From the NCBI GenBank assembly GCA_903824665.1, contig CAIJXT010000032.1, forward strand, positions 1-32,191: a stretch of DNA of 32,191 nucleotides, written 5' to 3'. A model generated the notes under the pieces. The model did no database searches. It worked only from the letters and a program-made list of their open reading frames with translations, and was not told the origin of the DNA. Origin of the DNA: an uncultured Bacteroidota bacterium (lineage in GTDB: Bacteria; Bacteroidota; Bacteroidia; Chitinophagales; Chitinophagaceae). Shown piece after piece: positions 1 through 8,690 of this stretch (position 1 is its first letter; the number at the start of each line of letters is the position of its first letter). The translations under genes were made by a program, and so were the position numbers.

Positions 1-844
1 CATCACTGATCGTGTGGTGTGGACTGCGAAACGGCCGCTGTGCCACCAGCGAGCTGTTGCCCGGCAGTTTGCCTGCCACACTGTGTATCTTGGTGGTTTC
101 CAGTGCTTCGTGCAGCGTCAATGGGGGCAGTATGGTCGGCAACCTTTTGGCAAGCATCGTCTTGCCGGCTCCCGGCGGTCCTATCAGTATGGCGTTATGC
201 CCGCCCGCTGCCGCGATCTCCAGAGCACGTTTTACGTTCTCTTGTCCTTTTACGTCATTAAAATCTATTTCGAAGTTGTATTGTGCGTCATAGAATTCTT
301 CCCTTGTATTTACTTTGAGGGGTTGCAACGAAGAGGTGCCGTTAAAAAAATCAATAACCTCACTTATATGTTCTACACCGTACACCTCCAGATTGTTTAC
401 CAGTGCCGCTTCCCGTGCATTTTCTTTGGGTACTATCAGTCCTTTGAATTGTTCGGCGCGGGTTTGTATCGCTATCGGCAGTGCCCCCTTTATCGGCTTC
501 ACGCTACCATCCAGCGACAGCTCGCCCATGATCACATACCGGCTCAACTGCTCGTGTGGTATCTGGGCGGTTGCCGCAAGCATCCCCAGGGCTATCGGTA
601 GGTCATAGGCAGCACCGGCTTTTTTGATATCGGCAGGTGCCATATTGATTACTATCCTGCCCCGTGGCCTGTCGAAACCCGAGTTCTGCATTGCAGAGAT
701 CACACGGTCGGTGCTCTCCTTTACGGCATTATCCGGCAGACCCACTATGAATACGCCGATAGCACCACCCGGAGTATCGACCTCTACAGTTATCGTTATC
801 GCGTCTACGCCATATACCGCGCTACCGAATAGTTTTACAAGCAT
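1..844 (-). CDS. comM: ComM/YifB-family Mg-chelatase-like AAA+ ATPase, N-terminal part
   Basis: The gene runs off the left edge of the window, so only the first 281 residues are visible. They begin MLVKLFGSAVYGVD, typical of the family. Residues 1-170 form the ribosomal-S5-like N-terminal (ChlI) domain, including the conserved stretch INMAPADIKKAGAAYDLPIA. Residues 190-281 start the AAA+ Mg-chelatase module, with a Walker A motif GPPGAGKT at about 222-229 and the family stretch PFRSPHHTISD at the edge. ComM homologues are cytoplasmic helicase-like ATPases; in competent bacteria ComM promotes branch migration of incoming DNA during natural transformation. Its role in Bacteroidota is less clear. 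The ATG at 844 is chosen because the family motif starts there. TACATTTA on the minus strand (872-879) is one base off the -7 promoter consensus and lies about 30 nt upstream. The family is certain; a transformation role is inference. Confidence 0.93.
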   Translation of the reverse strand, partial: MLVKLFGSAVYGVDAITITVEVDTPGGAIGVFIVGLPDNAVKESTDRVISAMQNSGFDRPRGRIVINMAPADIKKAGAAYDLPIALGMLAATAQIPHEQLSRYVIMGELSLDGSVKPIKGALPIAIQTRAEQFKGLIVPKENAREAALVNNLEVYGVEHISEVIDFFNGTSSLQPLKVNTREEFYDAQYNFEIDFNDVKGQENVKRALEIAAAGGHNAILIGPPGAGKTMLAKRLPTILPPLTLHEALETTKIHSVAGKLPGNSSLVAQRPFRSPHHTISD

Positions 845-953
845 TTGTGGGTACGGTTATTTTTTGATTGGTAAATGTAAGGAACTTATTTTTTCAGTGA
901 TTGTTCCATTCGGCTTTGTTATCCCGGATCATTTAGGTTGTCATAGCCTCACC

Positions 954-992
954 AAAAAACAACAGCCACAAACCGGCGGTTTGTAGCTGTTG
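954..992 (-). terminator. Rho-independent terminator of the 536-aa gene
   Basis: Read on the minus strand this is a long hairpin. The arms CAACAGC and ACAAACC pair with GGTTTGT and GCTGTTG, with one unpaired base on each side and a very short loop. Six T residues follow immediately (the A-run at 954-959 on the plus strand). It lies 28 nt after the stop codon of the upstream minus-strand gene and before the comM promoter region, so it separates the two transcription units. Confidence 0.85.
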
Positions 993-1019
993 CAATATCA
1001 TTCAACAATCGGGGAACAG

Positions 1020-2630
1020 TTACTTAAGTGTCAGATGAGCAAAATTAGATGGCTCAGTAGTCTGACGTATAGAGTTGTAAGTAGGGATAATGTAGCGGGC
1101 GCTGTAGTCGTTGTCTGAGATGAATTTCAGTACATATTCTACCGCAAATGCAGGATCATTTTTCTTGCCTACAAGCAGGTACTCCAGATAGAACAGGCAT
1201 ATACCCGAATCAAATGAACCGCCATTGTCTTTGCCAATCCATTTTTCTGCAAAGGCCACAATGTCGTCTTTGTTATCAGCGATTCGTTCGTTCAGTTGCT
1301 TCAGCGTAAACACCTTGAGGAATCTCAGCCGCTCTACATCGCCTTCGATATCTACCTCATCGTTTATTTTGGCAGCTGCGCGCTCAGCGATCTGGGAATC
1401 AACATCTTTTACCAGTTGGCTGCTTTTTACATATTCCTTCAGCATAGCCTCCGTCATCTGCGAGTTGTCATCCATATTCGCAGGCGTTTTATCGCTATGG
1501 TCTTCTACAGCATGGCCACTGTTTTTATCACCGCTTTCGCGAATGATCTCAGTAGTGCGTTCGATCATGCCGCTCACATTCATATTGAATGTGTCGATTT
1601 TATCTATGTTGAGGGCTACTGCTTCTGGTGCTTTCGGCGCGCTTGAAGCTACATTAGGCACCAGCGCAGGGTTTTCCTCAGCTTTTACCAGGCTCTCGGG
1701 CTGTGTTGCCTGATTTTCCTGTCTGGGGGCAGTGATCATATCAAGATAACTATCAGTGCCTGCGCCATTCTTGTTTTCTATGCCGTTGATACTTACTGCC
1801 AGCGAGTTAAAACTATCAACACTCATATCGATGGCCTGAATCTTATTGGCATCGTTTTCACTGGTGGTAATCTTCAATTGTTCCGTTACTGGTGCTGCTG
1901 GTACAGGAATTTCTACAGGAGCAGCAGCTACAGGTTGAGGTACTGCAACGGGTTGTGGGGCCGCCACTGTTTGTGGTTCTGCAACTTGTGGTAAAGGAGT
2001 TGGTGGTACGATTGCTGCCTGTACCACGGGTTCTACTACCTGTGTTGTCCTCGCCACCTGCTGTATTTCAGGCGCCGGAGCAACAACGGCAGGCTGACTT
2101 ACGCCACCTTTGTTCTGTGCATTGTCCCGGATCTTCAGAAACTCGATGTCCGCCATTTCCAGAAATGCACCAACACGGTAGAAATCGCGCTTCACATGTG
2201 CCGGAACTGATTCTACACTTCCACCACTGCTGAGTCCTTTCTGCATAGCCGTGTATACGTCCTGTAGTATGGACGAAACCCTAATCTCAAACTTATTGGG
2301 AGAAAGTATTTTGTACTCAGGCAAGTCCAGCCTGTTTTGCTTGAGTCCAGCCTGAAAAGTCTTTGAAGTTGATGTAAAATTATCTGCGCCTGCAGCCGTG
2401 TCTTTTATCTGCAACAGATCAAATTCACTGTTAAGCACCTGAGTCACTTTTGGTATTGTATCCTCAAAGAAGCCTACAATGCGCACTACCGGAACACGAA
2501 ATGTTTCGCCGTATGCATTAGCATGCGTTTCAATTTTTGAATCAACAAGATAGCAGGGAACGTTGTAAAAGCTAACAATCTGCTTTACTAATTCCTCCAT
2601 CTTCATCAAAAAAACACTACTACCTTCCAT
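1020..2630 (-). CDS. Hypothetical protein with a Pro/Ala/Val/Gln-rich linker
   Basis: I do not recognise the family of this 536-aa protein. It has no signal peptide or membrane segment and is probably cytoplasmic. Residues 1-175 look like a folded domain of mixed alpha/beta character. Residues 178-250 are a low-complexity linker of repeated PQPVA/APVEIP-like units. Residues 250-410 look disordered and polar. Residues 410-536 are helix-rich, starting MTEAMLKEYVKSSQLVKDVD, and contain a possible coiled coil. The start at 2630 is preferred over the internal ATGs (codons 9 and 11) because a good -7 element lies 20 nt upstream. A strong terminator follows, so it appears to be a single-gene transcript. 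It lies 157 bp downstream of truB on the same strand. The two-domain, long-linker layout suggests a scaffolding or protein-protein role, which is only inference. Confidence 0.8.
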   Translation of the reverse strand: MEGSSVFLMKMEELVKQIVSFYNVPCYLVDSKIETHANAYGETFRVPVVRIVGFFEDTIPKVTQVLNSEFDLLQIKDTAAGADNFTSTSKTFQAGLKQNRLDLPEYKILSPNKFEIRVSSILQDVYTAMQKGLSSGGSVESVPAHVKRDFYRVGAFLEMADIEFLKIRDNAQNKGGVSQPAVVAPAPEIQQVARTTQVVEPVVQAAIVPPTPLPQVAEPQTVAAPQPVAVPQPVAAAPVEIPVPAAPVTEQLKITTSENDANKIQAIDMSVDSFNSLAVSINGIENKNGAGTDSYLDMITAPRQENQATQPESLVKAEENPALVPNVASSAPKAPEAVALNIDKIDTFNMNVSGMIERTTEIIRESGDKNSGHAVEDHSDKTPANMDDNSQMTEAMLKEYVKSSQLVKDVDSQIAERAAAKINDEVDIEGDVERLRFLKVFTLKQLNERIADNKDDIVAFAEKWIGKDNGGSFDSGICLFYLEYLLVGKKNDPAFAVEYVLKFISDNDYSARYIIPTYNSIRQTTEPSNFAHLTLK

Positions 2631-2650
2631 GACATTTGAGGTTTTAAAAA

Positions 2651-2658
2651 CAAACGTA
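2651..2658 (-). promoter_or_regulatory. Bacteroidetes -7 promoter element (TACGTTTG)
   Basis: The minus strand reads TACGTTTG, an exact match to the Bacteroidetes TAnnTTTG -7 element. It sits 20 nt before the ATG at 2630, which implies a leader of about 14 nt. No convincing -33 TTTG is seen. Confidence 0.6.
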
Positions 2659-2764
2659 TTTAAAATTATCTCACAATAATAAGCAAGTTTTTAATCAACA
2701 ACCTATCCACATTGCCATTTAACGTCGGATTAGTTTGTGATTAACATGTCATTAAGAAGGTTTA

Positions 2765-2781
2765 TGTTAACTATATTAACA
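2765..2781. repeat. Short intergenic palindrome between truB and the 536-aa gene
   Basis: TGTTAA and TTAACA are separated by CTATA, a perfect 6-bp inverted repeat just after the truB stop codon on the minus strand. It is AT-rich and has no T-run, so it is a poor terminator. It could be an operator site or chance. Confidence 0.3.
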
Positions 2782-2787
2782 AATGTG

Positions 2788-3498
2788 CTAGGAGATATCT
2801 GTGATATTAATTGTATTTCTCGGTTTCCAAAGATCACGCCAGTCACCCGGTGTCAGTGCATCCCCCACACTGAAGTTGCCTATTTTAGTGCGTCTCAGCT
2901 CTTGCAGGTGAGCGCCACAACCAAGCGCCTCACCGAAGTCATTAGCCAAAGATCTGATATATGTGCCTGTGCTGCATAAAACCCGGAAATGTACTTCCGG
3001 CAGGTTGAATTGTGTGATCTCAAATTCGCCAATCGTCACCGGTCTCGACTCCATCACGATTTCCTTACCGGCACGGGCAAGGTCGTAAGCACGTTTGCCG
3101 TCCTTTTTTATTGCTGAATGTATTGGTGGTACCTGGAGAATATCTCCCGTAAACCGGGGTAGCAAATTGTCTATGTCGGCACGGGTGATATGTTCATACG
3201 GTCTTGGGTGCTCTGGCAGACTTTCGAGGTCGTATGTTTGGGTAGATGCGCCAAGGCGAATAATGCCGGTATATTCTTTAGGCAATTGCTGGTAGCCAGC
3301 TATTTGCTTGGTCATGTCACCGGTACAGCATATCAGCAGCCCGGTAGCAAGCGGGTCCAGTGTTCCGGCATGGCCAATCTTTGCACGCAGGGCTATCTTT
3401 ATACTGTTTACCGCGTCAAATGAGGTCCATTTGTAAGGTTTGTCTACTAGTATCACTCCACCCTTCTTCAATTCAGGGGGCATTGGTCTTGTCTGCAT
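2788..3498 (-). CDS. truB: tRNA pseudouridine(55) synthase TruB
   Basis: TruB isomerises uridine 55 in the T-loop of nearly all tRNAs to pseudouridine. The 236-aa product carries the catalytic motif IGHAGTLDPLATGLL with the nucleophilic Asp at about residue 48. It also has GGVILVDKPYKWTSFDAV near the N-terminus, QVPPIHSAIKKDGKRAYDLAR in the middle and STGTYIRSLANDFGEALG (the TGTYIR motif) toward the C-terminus. The length fits short Bacteroidota TruB proteins, which lack a long C-terminal PUA domain. Two starts are possible, ATG at 3498 and ATG at 3483. The -7 element at 3504-3511 is so close that the first ATG would be nearly leaderless, so the second (MPPELKKGG) is a serious alternative. 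In many Bacteroidota truB neighbours uppP or ribF; here it stands alone on the minus strand. Confidence 0.96.
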   Translation of the reverse strand: MQTRPMPPELKKGGVILVDKPYKWTSFDAVNSIKIALRAKIGHAGTLDPLATGLLICCTGDMTKQIAGYQQLPKEYTGIIRLGASTQTYDLESLPEHPRPYEHITRADIDNLLPRFTGDILQVPPIHSAIKKDGKRAYDLARAGKEIVMESRPVTIGEFEITQFNLPEVHFRVLCSTGTYIRSLANDFGEALGCGAHLQELRRTKIGNFSVGDALTPGDWRDLWKPRNTINITDIS

Positions 3499-3503
3499 TG
3501 GTG

Positions 3504-3511
3504 CAAAGGTA
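3504..3511 (-). promoter_or_regulatory. truB -7 promoter element (TACCTTTG)
   Basis: The minus strand reads TACCTTTG, a perfect TAnnTTTG match, only 6 nt before the first truB ATG. Transcription would begin on or beside that ATG, so either the mRNA is leaderless or translation starts at the ATG at 3483. Confidence 0.65.
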
Positions 3512-3578
3512 TACGAATACAGTAAAGTCCCGAAATAACAGTGTTTAATGCATTAAGAAGAGCAAAGTGCCAGGGTTC

Positions 3579-4475
3579 CTATGCGAGCAGTTCACAGGGT
3601 TTCATGCCGGTCACTTTTTTGAATGCGGTGCTGAAATGCGATATACTGCTGTACCCAAGTATATTGGCTACATCTGTCACAGATTTGCCCTGCTGCTTCA
3701 ATAGTGTTTTGGCTCTGGCGATACGGAGTTCCTGCTGGTATTCATGAATGGTTTTACCGGCAAGCGCCTTAAATCCCTTTTTGAGATAGCATTCATTCAT
3801 AGCAACTTTCCGTGACAGCTCCCGTATGGTGTGCGGCTGTTCTATATTGTCCTGAATGATCTGCATGGCGGTCGCTATCTTTTCGCGCTCGCCCTCGTAG
3901 GCAAGAAAACGGCAGGCAGGCACCTGACATGTGGTAAACGGCACCGTGATACATTCCAGCGCGCGGCGTAGCAGGTGCATTGCCGCTTCTGTACGGTGCA
4001 GCGACAAAAGGAATGGGGAAAGTACAGTACTCTCCTGCTCTAACTGGGTAAGCAGCGTACGCGACAGCGAGCAAACCGAAAACTGCTGTTCAGTAGTTTG
4101 GTCGAAACGGAACGGCTGATTTGCTATGAGTGCATCTGATGGGTACATCGCAAAAAATGCCGGCAGAAAACGGATGGAGTACACACTGGCCTGATTATCG
4201 GCAGTGTCATTAAAACCCAGGTAGCATAGTTCCAGACAATACTTGTTATCGTCTATCGGGTACAGATACAGCATACCCCTGTCATCGGGGGCTGCATCGT
4301 CTTCCATTACCACTTCGTGCCGGTAGGCTTCAACTGCATTGTTGACAGCAATCGGTGCAGTATCTACAATCCGGGTGCCTGGGCCGGCAAAGCGACCTGC
4401 AACAGCAATCTGGCGTTCGGTTTTATGTAGTATGTCTGGCACAATGGCAAAGGTATGGAGTTCCGGCAACACCAA
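3579..4475 (-). CDS. AraC-family transcriptional regulator, start region disrupted by a TGA
   Basis: The last ~100 residues are a standard AraC/XylS DNA-binding domain with two helix-turn-helix motifs. The first runs around TIRELSRKVAMNECYLKKGFKALAG. The second contains VTDVANILGYSSISHFSTAFKKVTG and ends in MKPCELLA, matching the family signature. The first ~190 residues are an unrecognised sensor region. No in-frame ATG exists before codon 57 of this reading frame. The earliest possible starts are TTG at 4475 or GTG at 4472. An ATG in the same frame at 4490-4488 reads Met-Leu-Gly and is cut off by TGA at 4481-4479. The gene may therefore restart at TTG/GTG, may be freshly inactivated, or may carry a sequence error. 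Everything downstream of that stop is intact. It is monocistronic on the minus strand, downstream of the NHL gene (94 bp gap). Confidence 0.82.
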   Translation of the reverse strand: MVLPELHTFAIVPDILHKTERQIAVAGRFAGPGTRIVDTAPIAVNNAVEAYRHEVVMEDDAAPDDRGMLYLYPIDDNKYCLELCYLGFNDTADNQASVYSIRFLPAFFAMYPSDALIANQPFRFDQTTEQQFSVCSLSRTLLTQLEQESTVLSPFLLSLHRTEAAMHLLRRALECITVPFTTCQVPACRFLAYEGEREKIATAMQIIQDNIEQPHTIRELSRKVAMNECYLKKGFKALAGKTIHEYQQELRIARAKTLLKQQGKSVTDVANILGYSSISHFSTAFKKVTGMKPCELLA

Positions 4476-4569
4476 TTGTCAGCCAAGCATCAAAATGCGC
4501 TATCTTTTGAGTAACCGGGTTGCAGGGATATTTAGACTGAGACACGGTTGCTGATCTCTGGCCAAATCG

Positions 4570-7500
4570 CTACTGTCTCACAACAAGGTTTGTTGTATGA
4601 ACAGTGTTTCTGGTTGTTATTTTGACCAGATAGTTTCCCGAGGGTATTTTCAGATCAAAGTTGGTTCGGTCGCTGATGGTTGTATTCTTGTAAACCGTAC
4701 GTCCCAGCATATCAACGATTGTGATTGTCGTAGGTTCGCTGTTGTACCCATCCAATGTCACGAGGAATGATCCGTCGGATGGGTTGGGTAGTACGCTCAA
4801 TCCTGCTTTTTTGCCGGAAAGGTCGTGAACGGAAACCGGGCAAGCGTCGGGCGAATACACTATAAGCGGGTGCGTTGCATGCACGGTGCCACACTCGTTG
4901 GTCGCTGTATACGAAACGGTGGTTCCGCCCGCGTAGGCACCGGTTACTACACCACCTGCTACTGTTGCATTTGGGTTGCTACAAGACCATGTACCTCCGG
5001 TGGGCGATCCGGACAGCGTAAGAGGAGTACCGATACATACAAAGTCGTCCCCGGTAATGGCGGGTGCCAGTGGGCTTACTGTTGCAACCACAACAGTGTC
5101 TGTGCAGCTCACACCGTTGATAGTGGTGGTGCAATAGTATGTGGTATTTGTGGTGGGTGTAACAGTGATACTGGCCGTAGTATCGCCGGTAGACCATAGG
5201 TAACGCGGCTTGCTGGTGTGTGTAGCGCCCAGCCAGCATAGCGTAGAACCGTCGTAACTGAGCAAATGGTATTCAGGATCTCTTCTGAAGTTGGTGATAG
5301 CAGGAATGTTGACTGTACCTAACATGGTACTACCGGCATGAAAGAGCCTAATGTTATTGAAGGTGTCTGTTGTGGCATAGATGCCGTTGGCGAGGTAAAT
5401 GCCCCCGAAGCCCGTGCCCGTATAAATCGGTGTTTCGGGGCCACCCAGCGATTTTTGGTATAACGTACCACTGTAGCCACGACGATAAAGTATCGTGTGC
5501 ACGCCAATGTAATCGGATACCAGCGAAATTGATGATTCCAGGGTAGGTAAGCCAATAGAGCTGGTGATGGATACTGTATTTGTGCCTGCGGCTGTCATCT
5601 TGAAAATATCGGCAGGGTGCAATGTGTAGGTGCTGAAATGATGTGTAAAGGCAATACTTGTATCACCAGGACCAAACCGCGCGTGCCGCTTCCACGTTGC
5701 TGATGGTGTGGTAAGTGCCTTGATCAAATTGGTAGCGTAGTCGAACATATAAATATCACCCCGGAAAATCGGTGCGGAAGAGAGTGACGAAAGATTGGTC
5801 CAGTCGTAAATGATCTTTGTTTTATCTGTAGACCAGTCCAGACTATACAATGCATTTGCATTGAACTGGGGTACCGGGAACACTACTTTTTCATTGGCAC
5901 CACTTGATGAACTTCTGCACACCCAGGCAGAGTCCATTGTGAGCAGCACCATGCCATCCGGAGGAGTTGTCCGGTACTTAACGTAGATCATTTCCCTTCC
6001 ATCATCAGATACGCTGGCATTCGTGCGGTTGTACCCATCGTTAAATAGTGTCTGGTAATTATTGGTAATTGTATTTCTGCGCCAGATGGTCCAGCGCGAG
6101 GTAGCCGGGTTGCGGGCGCTGAATACAAAATTGTTGTATGATTGCGCCGTGTCGGGTAATGCGGGGTGAGACAATGTGATGGCACTTCCCAGACAGATGG
6201 TTGTATCAGGCTGCGTTATACCGGGCATCAGGTTGATGGTATCCCCTTCAGACCATGAGCTACAACCTATGCCATTGGTTTCTACCACGGTATATATGCC
6301 TGGCATGGTGGCCGTATAAGTAGCATTGGTGGCTCCAGTTATTGCAAAGCCATCTTTCAGCCATTGGTAGGCAATACCCGCGCCAACTGGGTTTGCAGTG
6401 AGATTGGTACTGCTGCCTGCACAGATGGACGCGACCGGTGTTGTGATCGTACCGGGTGGTGGTGCAATGACACCGAGCAGGACAGACGGCGTAGTTGCAG
6501 ACAAGCCGGTATTGGCACAGGTGAGTACACATCTGAAATGTGTGGGCGCACTCACACCAGCAGCATAGGTACTCATAGTTGCCGATGGTATGGCCGTGAA
6601 TGAAGTGCCATCGGGCGATGATTGCCATTGGTAAAGTATGCCATATGATCTGGTACTTCCCGGCAGTGACAAGTTGTAAGAAAAACAGTCGGAGGCTACA
6701 GATGATGCGATGGTGCCAGCTGTTGGTGTGCCTGTGCAAATGGCACCTGCCACATACCGGATGCGGCTGGTATGCTCATCTGCAATGTACAGGTTGCCGG
6801 ATGTGTCTACATGGATCTGTTGTATGGTATGCAGCCCTGCCGCTGTGGCTGGTCCGCCATCGCCAAGCGGGGTGGAAAGGCCGCTGCCTGCAAGTAATGA
6901 AATGATGCCTGCAGGGTTTACAATCCTGACCTTGGAGAACTCTGCGATGAGCACATTGCCGAACCGGTCTACCGCTACATTGCGTGGCAGAATCTGGGCA
7001 GCTGTGGCAGGACCGCCATCGCCTGTTGAGCCAGAAACACCAAAACCTGCTACAGTAGAAATGATACCCGCAGCGTTTATTTTGCGCACTCTGTAACTTG
7101 CATCGGCCACATATACATTGCCTGCATTGTCGGTAGCTACGCCATTAGGGCCATTGAGGCGTGCTGCTGTTGCCGGGCCGCCATCGCCAGAGAAGCCGCT
7201 TACACCAGTGCCGGCAAAAGTGCTGATAATACCGGCTGTATTCACTTTCCTTATCCGGTTATCGCCAACCTGCGCTATGTATACGTTTCCGGAAGTGTCT
7301 ACTGCTATGCGGTTGCTGTTGTTGATGCCAGCTGCGGTTGCCGGACCACCATCGCCGCTGTATGCAAATGTATTGTTGCCTGCAAATGCAGTTATGATAC
7401 CGGCCGCCGATACTTTGCGTACCCGGGCATTAGAGCCGATGGCAAAGTACAGGCTGCCATCGCGGTACATTGCCAGGCCTGCCGGGGTATTAATGAACGC

Positions 7501-7803
7501 GGCTGTCGCCGGGCCGCCATCGCAGCATGGAGCGCCTGCTCCGTTGCCGGCATAGGTAGTAATAATGCCTGATGGTGATACTTTCCTGACACGGAAATTG
7601 TAATAGTCACCTATGTAAATGTTTCCGGCATTATCAGTAACTACACCATGTGGCCGATTGATGCCTGCACTCGTTGCCGGGCCACCATCACCGCTGTAGG
7701 TAGTGGTGCCATCGCCGGCTATAGTAGTCATGATCTGGCCATCGGCAGGGAAGGGCAGGCCAAAACAAACAGCAATGAAAAAAGAGTAGAGTAGTTTTTT
7801 CAT
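4570..7803 (-). CDS. Secreted NHL-repeat / Ig-like protein with T9SS type A sorting domain (1077 aa)
   Basis: A signal peptide (MKKLLYSFFIAVCFGLPFPADGQ) precedes six NHL-type repeats at residues ~24-352. Each has an SGDGGPATAAG-like loop, then GVATDNAGNVYVAD and RVRKVNTAGIISTFAG, the pattern of a six-bladed propeller. Residues ~355-445 and ~447-528 are Ig-like modules. An Ig-like domain opening at PDTTICLGSAITL (~532) seems to resume at RYLWSTGDTTASITVTP (~867). Between them are about 300 residues resembling a TolB/WD40-like propeller (YSLDWSTDKTKIIYDW, DTSIAFT). A further Ig/BIG2-like unit covers ~912-985. The last ~85 residues (LSVLPNPSDGSFLVTLDG...LVVRQ) are a T9SS type A sorting domain. 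The protein is therefore expected to cross the outer membrane by T9SS and be surface-anchored or released. Ligand and function are unknown. A shorter paralogue lies at 27142-29061. Confidence 0.93.
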   Translation of the reverse strand: MKKLLYSFFIAVCFGLPFPADGQIMTTIAGDGTTTYSGDGGPATSAGINRPHGVVTDNAGNIYIGDYYNFRVRKVSPSGIITTYAGNGAGAPCCDGGPATAAFINTPAGLAMYRDGSLYFAIGSNARVRKVSAAGIITAFAGNNTFAYSGDGGPATAAGINNSNRIAVDTSGNVYIAQVGDNRIRKVNTAGIISTFAGTGVSGFSGDGGPATAARLNGPNGVATDNAGNVYVADASYRVRKINAAGIISTVAGFGVSGSTGDGGPATAAQILPRNVAVDRFGNVLIAEFSKVRIVNPAGIISLLAGSGLSTPLGDGGPATAAGLHTIQQIHVDTSGNLYIADEHTSRIRYVAGAICTGTPTAGTIASSVASDCFSYNLSLPGSTRSYGILYQWQSSPDGTSFTAIPSATMSTYAAGVSAPTHFRCVLTCANTGLSATTPSVLLGVIAPPPGTITTPVASICAGSSTNLTANPVGAGIAYQWLKDGFAITGATNATYTATMPGIYTVVETNGIGCSSWSEGDTINLMPGITQPDTTICLGSAITLSHPALPDTAQSYNNFVFSARNPATSRWTIWRRNTITNNYQTLFNDGYNRTNASVSDDGREMIYVKYRTTPPDGMVLLTMDSAWVCRSSSSGANEKVVFPVPQFNANALYSLDWSTDKTKIIYDWTNLSSLSSAPIFRGDIYMFDYATNLIKALTTPSATWKRHARFGPGDTSIAFTHHFSTYTLHPADIFKMTAAGTNTVSITSSIGLPTLESSISLVSDYIGVHTILYRRGYSGTLYQKSLGGPETPIYTGTGFGGIYLANGIYATTDTFNNIRLFHAGSTMLGTVNIPAITNFRRDPEYHLLSYDGSTLCWLGATHTSKPRYLWSTGDTTASITVTPTTNTTYYCTTTINGVSCTDTVVVATVSPLAPAITGDDFVCIGTPLTLSGSPTGGTWSCSNPNATVAGGVVTGAYAGGTTVSYTATNECGTVHATHPLIVYSPDACPVSVHDLSGKKAGLSVLPNPSDGSFLVTLDGYNSEPTTITIVDMLGRTVYKNTTISDRTNFDLKIPSGNYLVKITTRNTVHTTNLVVRQ

Positions 7804-7820
7804 ACAGGCAAGTGTTATGT

Positions 7821-7828
7821 CAAAGTTA
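7821..7828 (-). promoter_or_regulatory. -7 promoter element of the NHL gene (TAACTTTG)
   Basis: The minus strand reads TAACTTTG, an exact TAnnTTTG match 17 nt before the ATG at 7803, giving a leader of about 10 nt. Confidence 0.65.
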
Positions 7829-7879
7829 TATTACTTTTTATCAAGCTAATACGTTTGTTTTTTGCCCCTGAATTTTATC

Positions 7880-7887
7880 TACCTTTG
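7880..7887 (+). promoter_or_regulatory. -7 promoter element, probably for the broken TPR gene (TACCTTTG)
   Basis: TACCTTTG on the plus strand follows TTTG at 7854-7857 at a distance of 22 nt, close to the usual 19-21 nt spacing. It would drive a roughly 200-nt leader before the ATG at 8094. The remainder of the 7804-8093 gap shows no gene. Confidence 0.5.
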
Positions 7888-8093
7888 TCCTGTTTCCGGC
7901 ATTCGGGTACAATAGAGCAATGCGCAATATACCAACATACCACTTACAGTTTGCAGCTACACCAATAGCGCGTGTGGTCTTGTGTCTGCCTTTTTGCTAG
8001 CGCAGCTGCAGCAAAATCTTTACTACAGAATATCTCTCGGTTTTTGCCAGCTGAGTTCAATCAATCATCAACATCTACTAAATTTTTTCAGCT

Positions 8094-8606
8094 ATGACGG
8101 CTGCCGATAAATATTACCTGAAAGCGAAGGATTATTATCCTTACGAGATAGAAGAAGCGCTGGAAGCCCTTGAATATGGGCTGTCGGCCGATGAGACACA
8201 TGCGGGTCTGCTGACGCTGTAGGGCGAGATCTATTTTAAGGATCTCCGGCGTTTTGGCGATGCCATGGGCTGTTTCTCACTGGCTATTTACCATGATCCC
8301 ACCTTCACAGAAGTCTATTATCCGTATATCGGGTTGCTAACCGAGGTGGAAGATTTGCACAGTGCAGCGCTGCTGGTGGTAAAGGCACTGAAAGTGCGTG
8401 GTATCAACAAGCCCAAAATCTGGCACCTTGAAGCACTGATACATGAAAAGCAGGGCAGGTATGAGGAAGCTGTAGGGTGTCTTCTTGATGCAAAAAACAG
8501 TTGTCAAGAGAAGGAATGTTTTTCGTTTTATGGCAGCGAGGCAAAACGTATTCTGAAAAAGTCGGGGGCTGCTAAGAAAGTTGAGGTGACAGCCGCACAG
8601 GCATAG
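8094..8606 (+). pseudogene. TPR-repeat protein interrupted by an in-frame TAG
   Basis: Reading from ATG 8094 gives MTAADKYYLKAKDYYPYEIE, then a helical stretch to HAGLLTL, where codon 43 is TAG (8220-8222). The same frame continues GEIYFKDLRRFGDAMGCFSLAIYHDPTF and on to a stop at 8604-8606. The two halves join without a frame change. They make a continuous set of TPR-like helical pairs (EALEALEYGLS, GDAMGCFSLAIYHDP, GRYEEAVGCLLDA) of about 170 residues. A CAG-to-TAG change is the simplest cause. An ATG at 8265 could still give the last 113 residues. TPR proteins of this size are usually cytoplasmic scaffolds; no partner is evident. It ends in a bidirectional terminator shared with the convergent lipoprotein gene. 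A sequencing error cannot be excluded. Confidence 0.75.
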
Positions 8607-8630
8607 CATACAGTACCTGCCCGGAATCGA

Positions 8631-8672
8631 AAACAACAGGTGACAGGCATTTTTGCCGGCCACCTGTTGTTT
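8631..8672. terminator. Bidirectional terminator between convergent genes
   Basis: AAACAACAGGTG pairs perfectly with CACCTGTTGTTT. The hairpin continues inward with GGC/GCC around an ATTTTT loop. The outer arms supply A- and T-rich flanks on both strands. It ends the TPR gene (stop at 8606) and the lipoprotein gene (stop at 8691). Confidence 0.85.
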
Positions 8673-8690
8673 GTATACAGATGCATCAGT

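Noticed and set aside
4479..8222. Stop codon reassignment, given TGA and TAG inside two genes
   Set aside because: The two stops are different codons, each occurs once, and both codons also act as normal terminators of other genes in the window.
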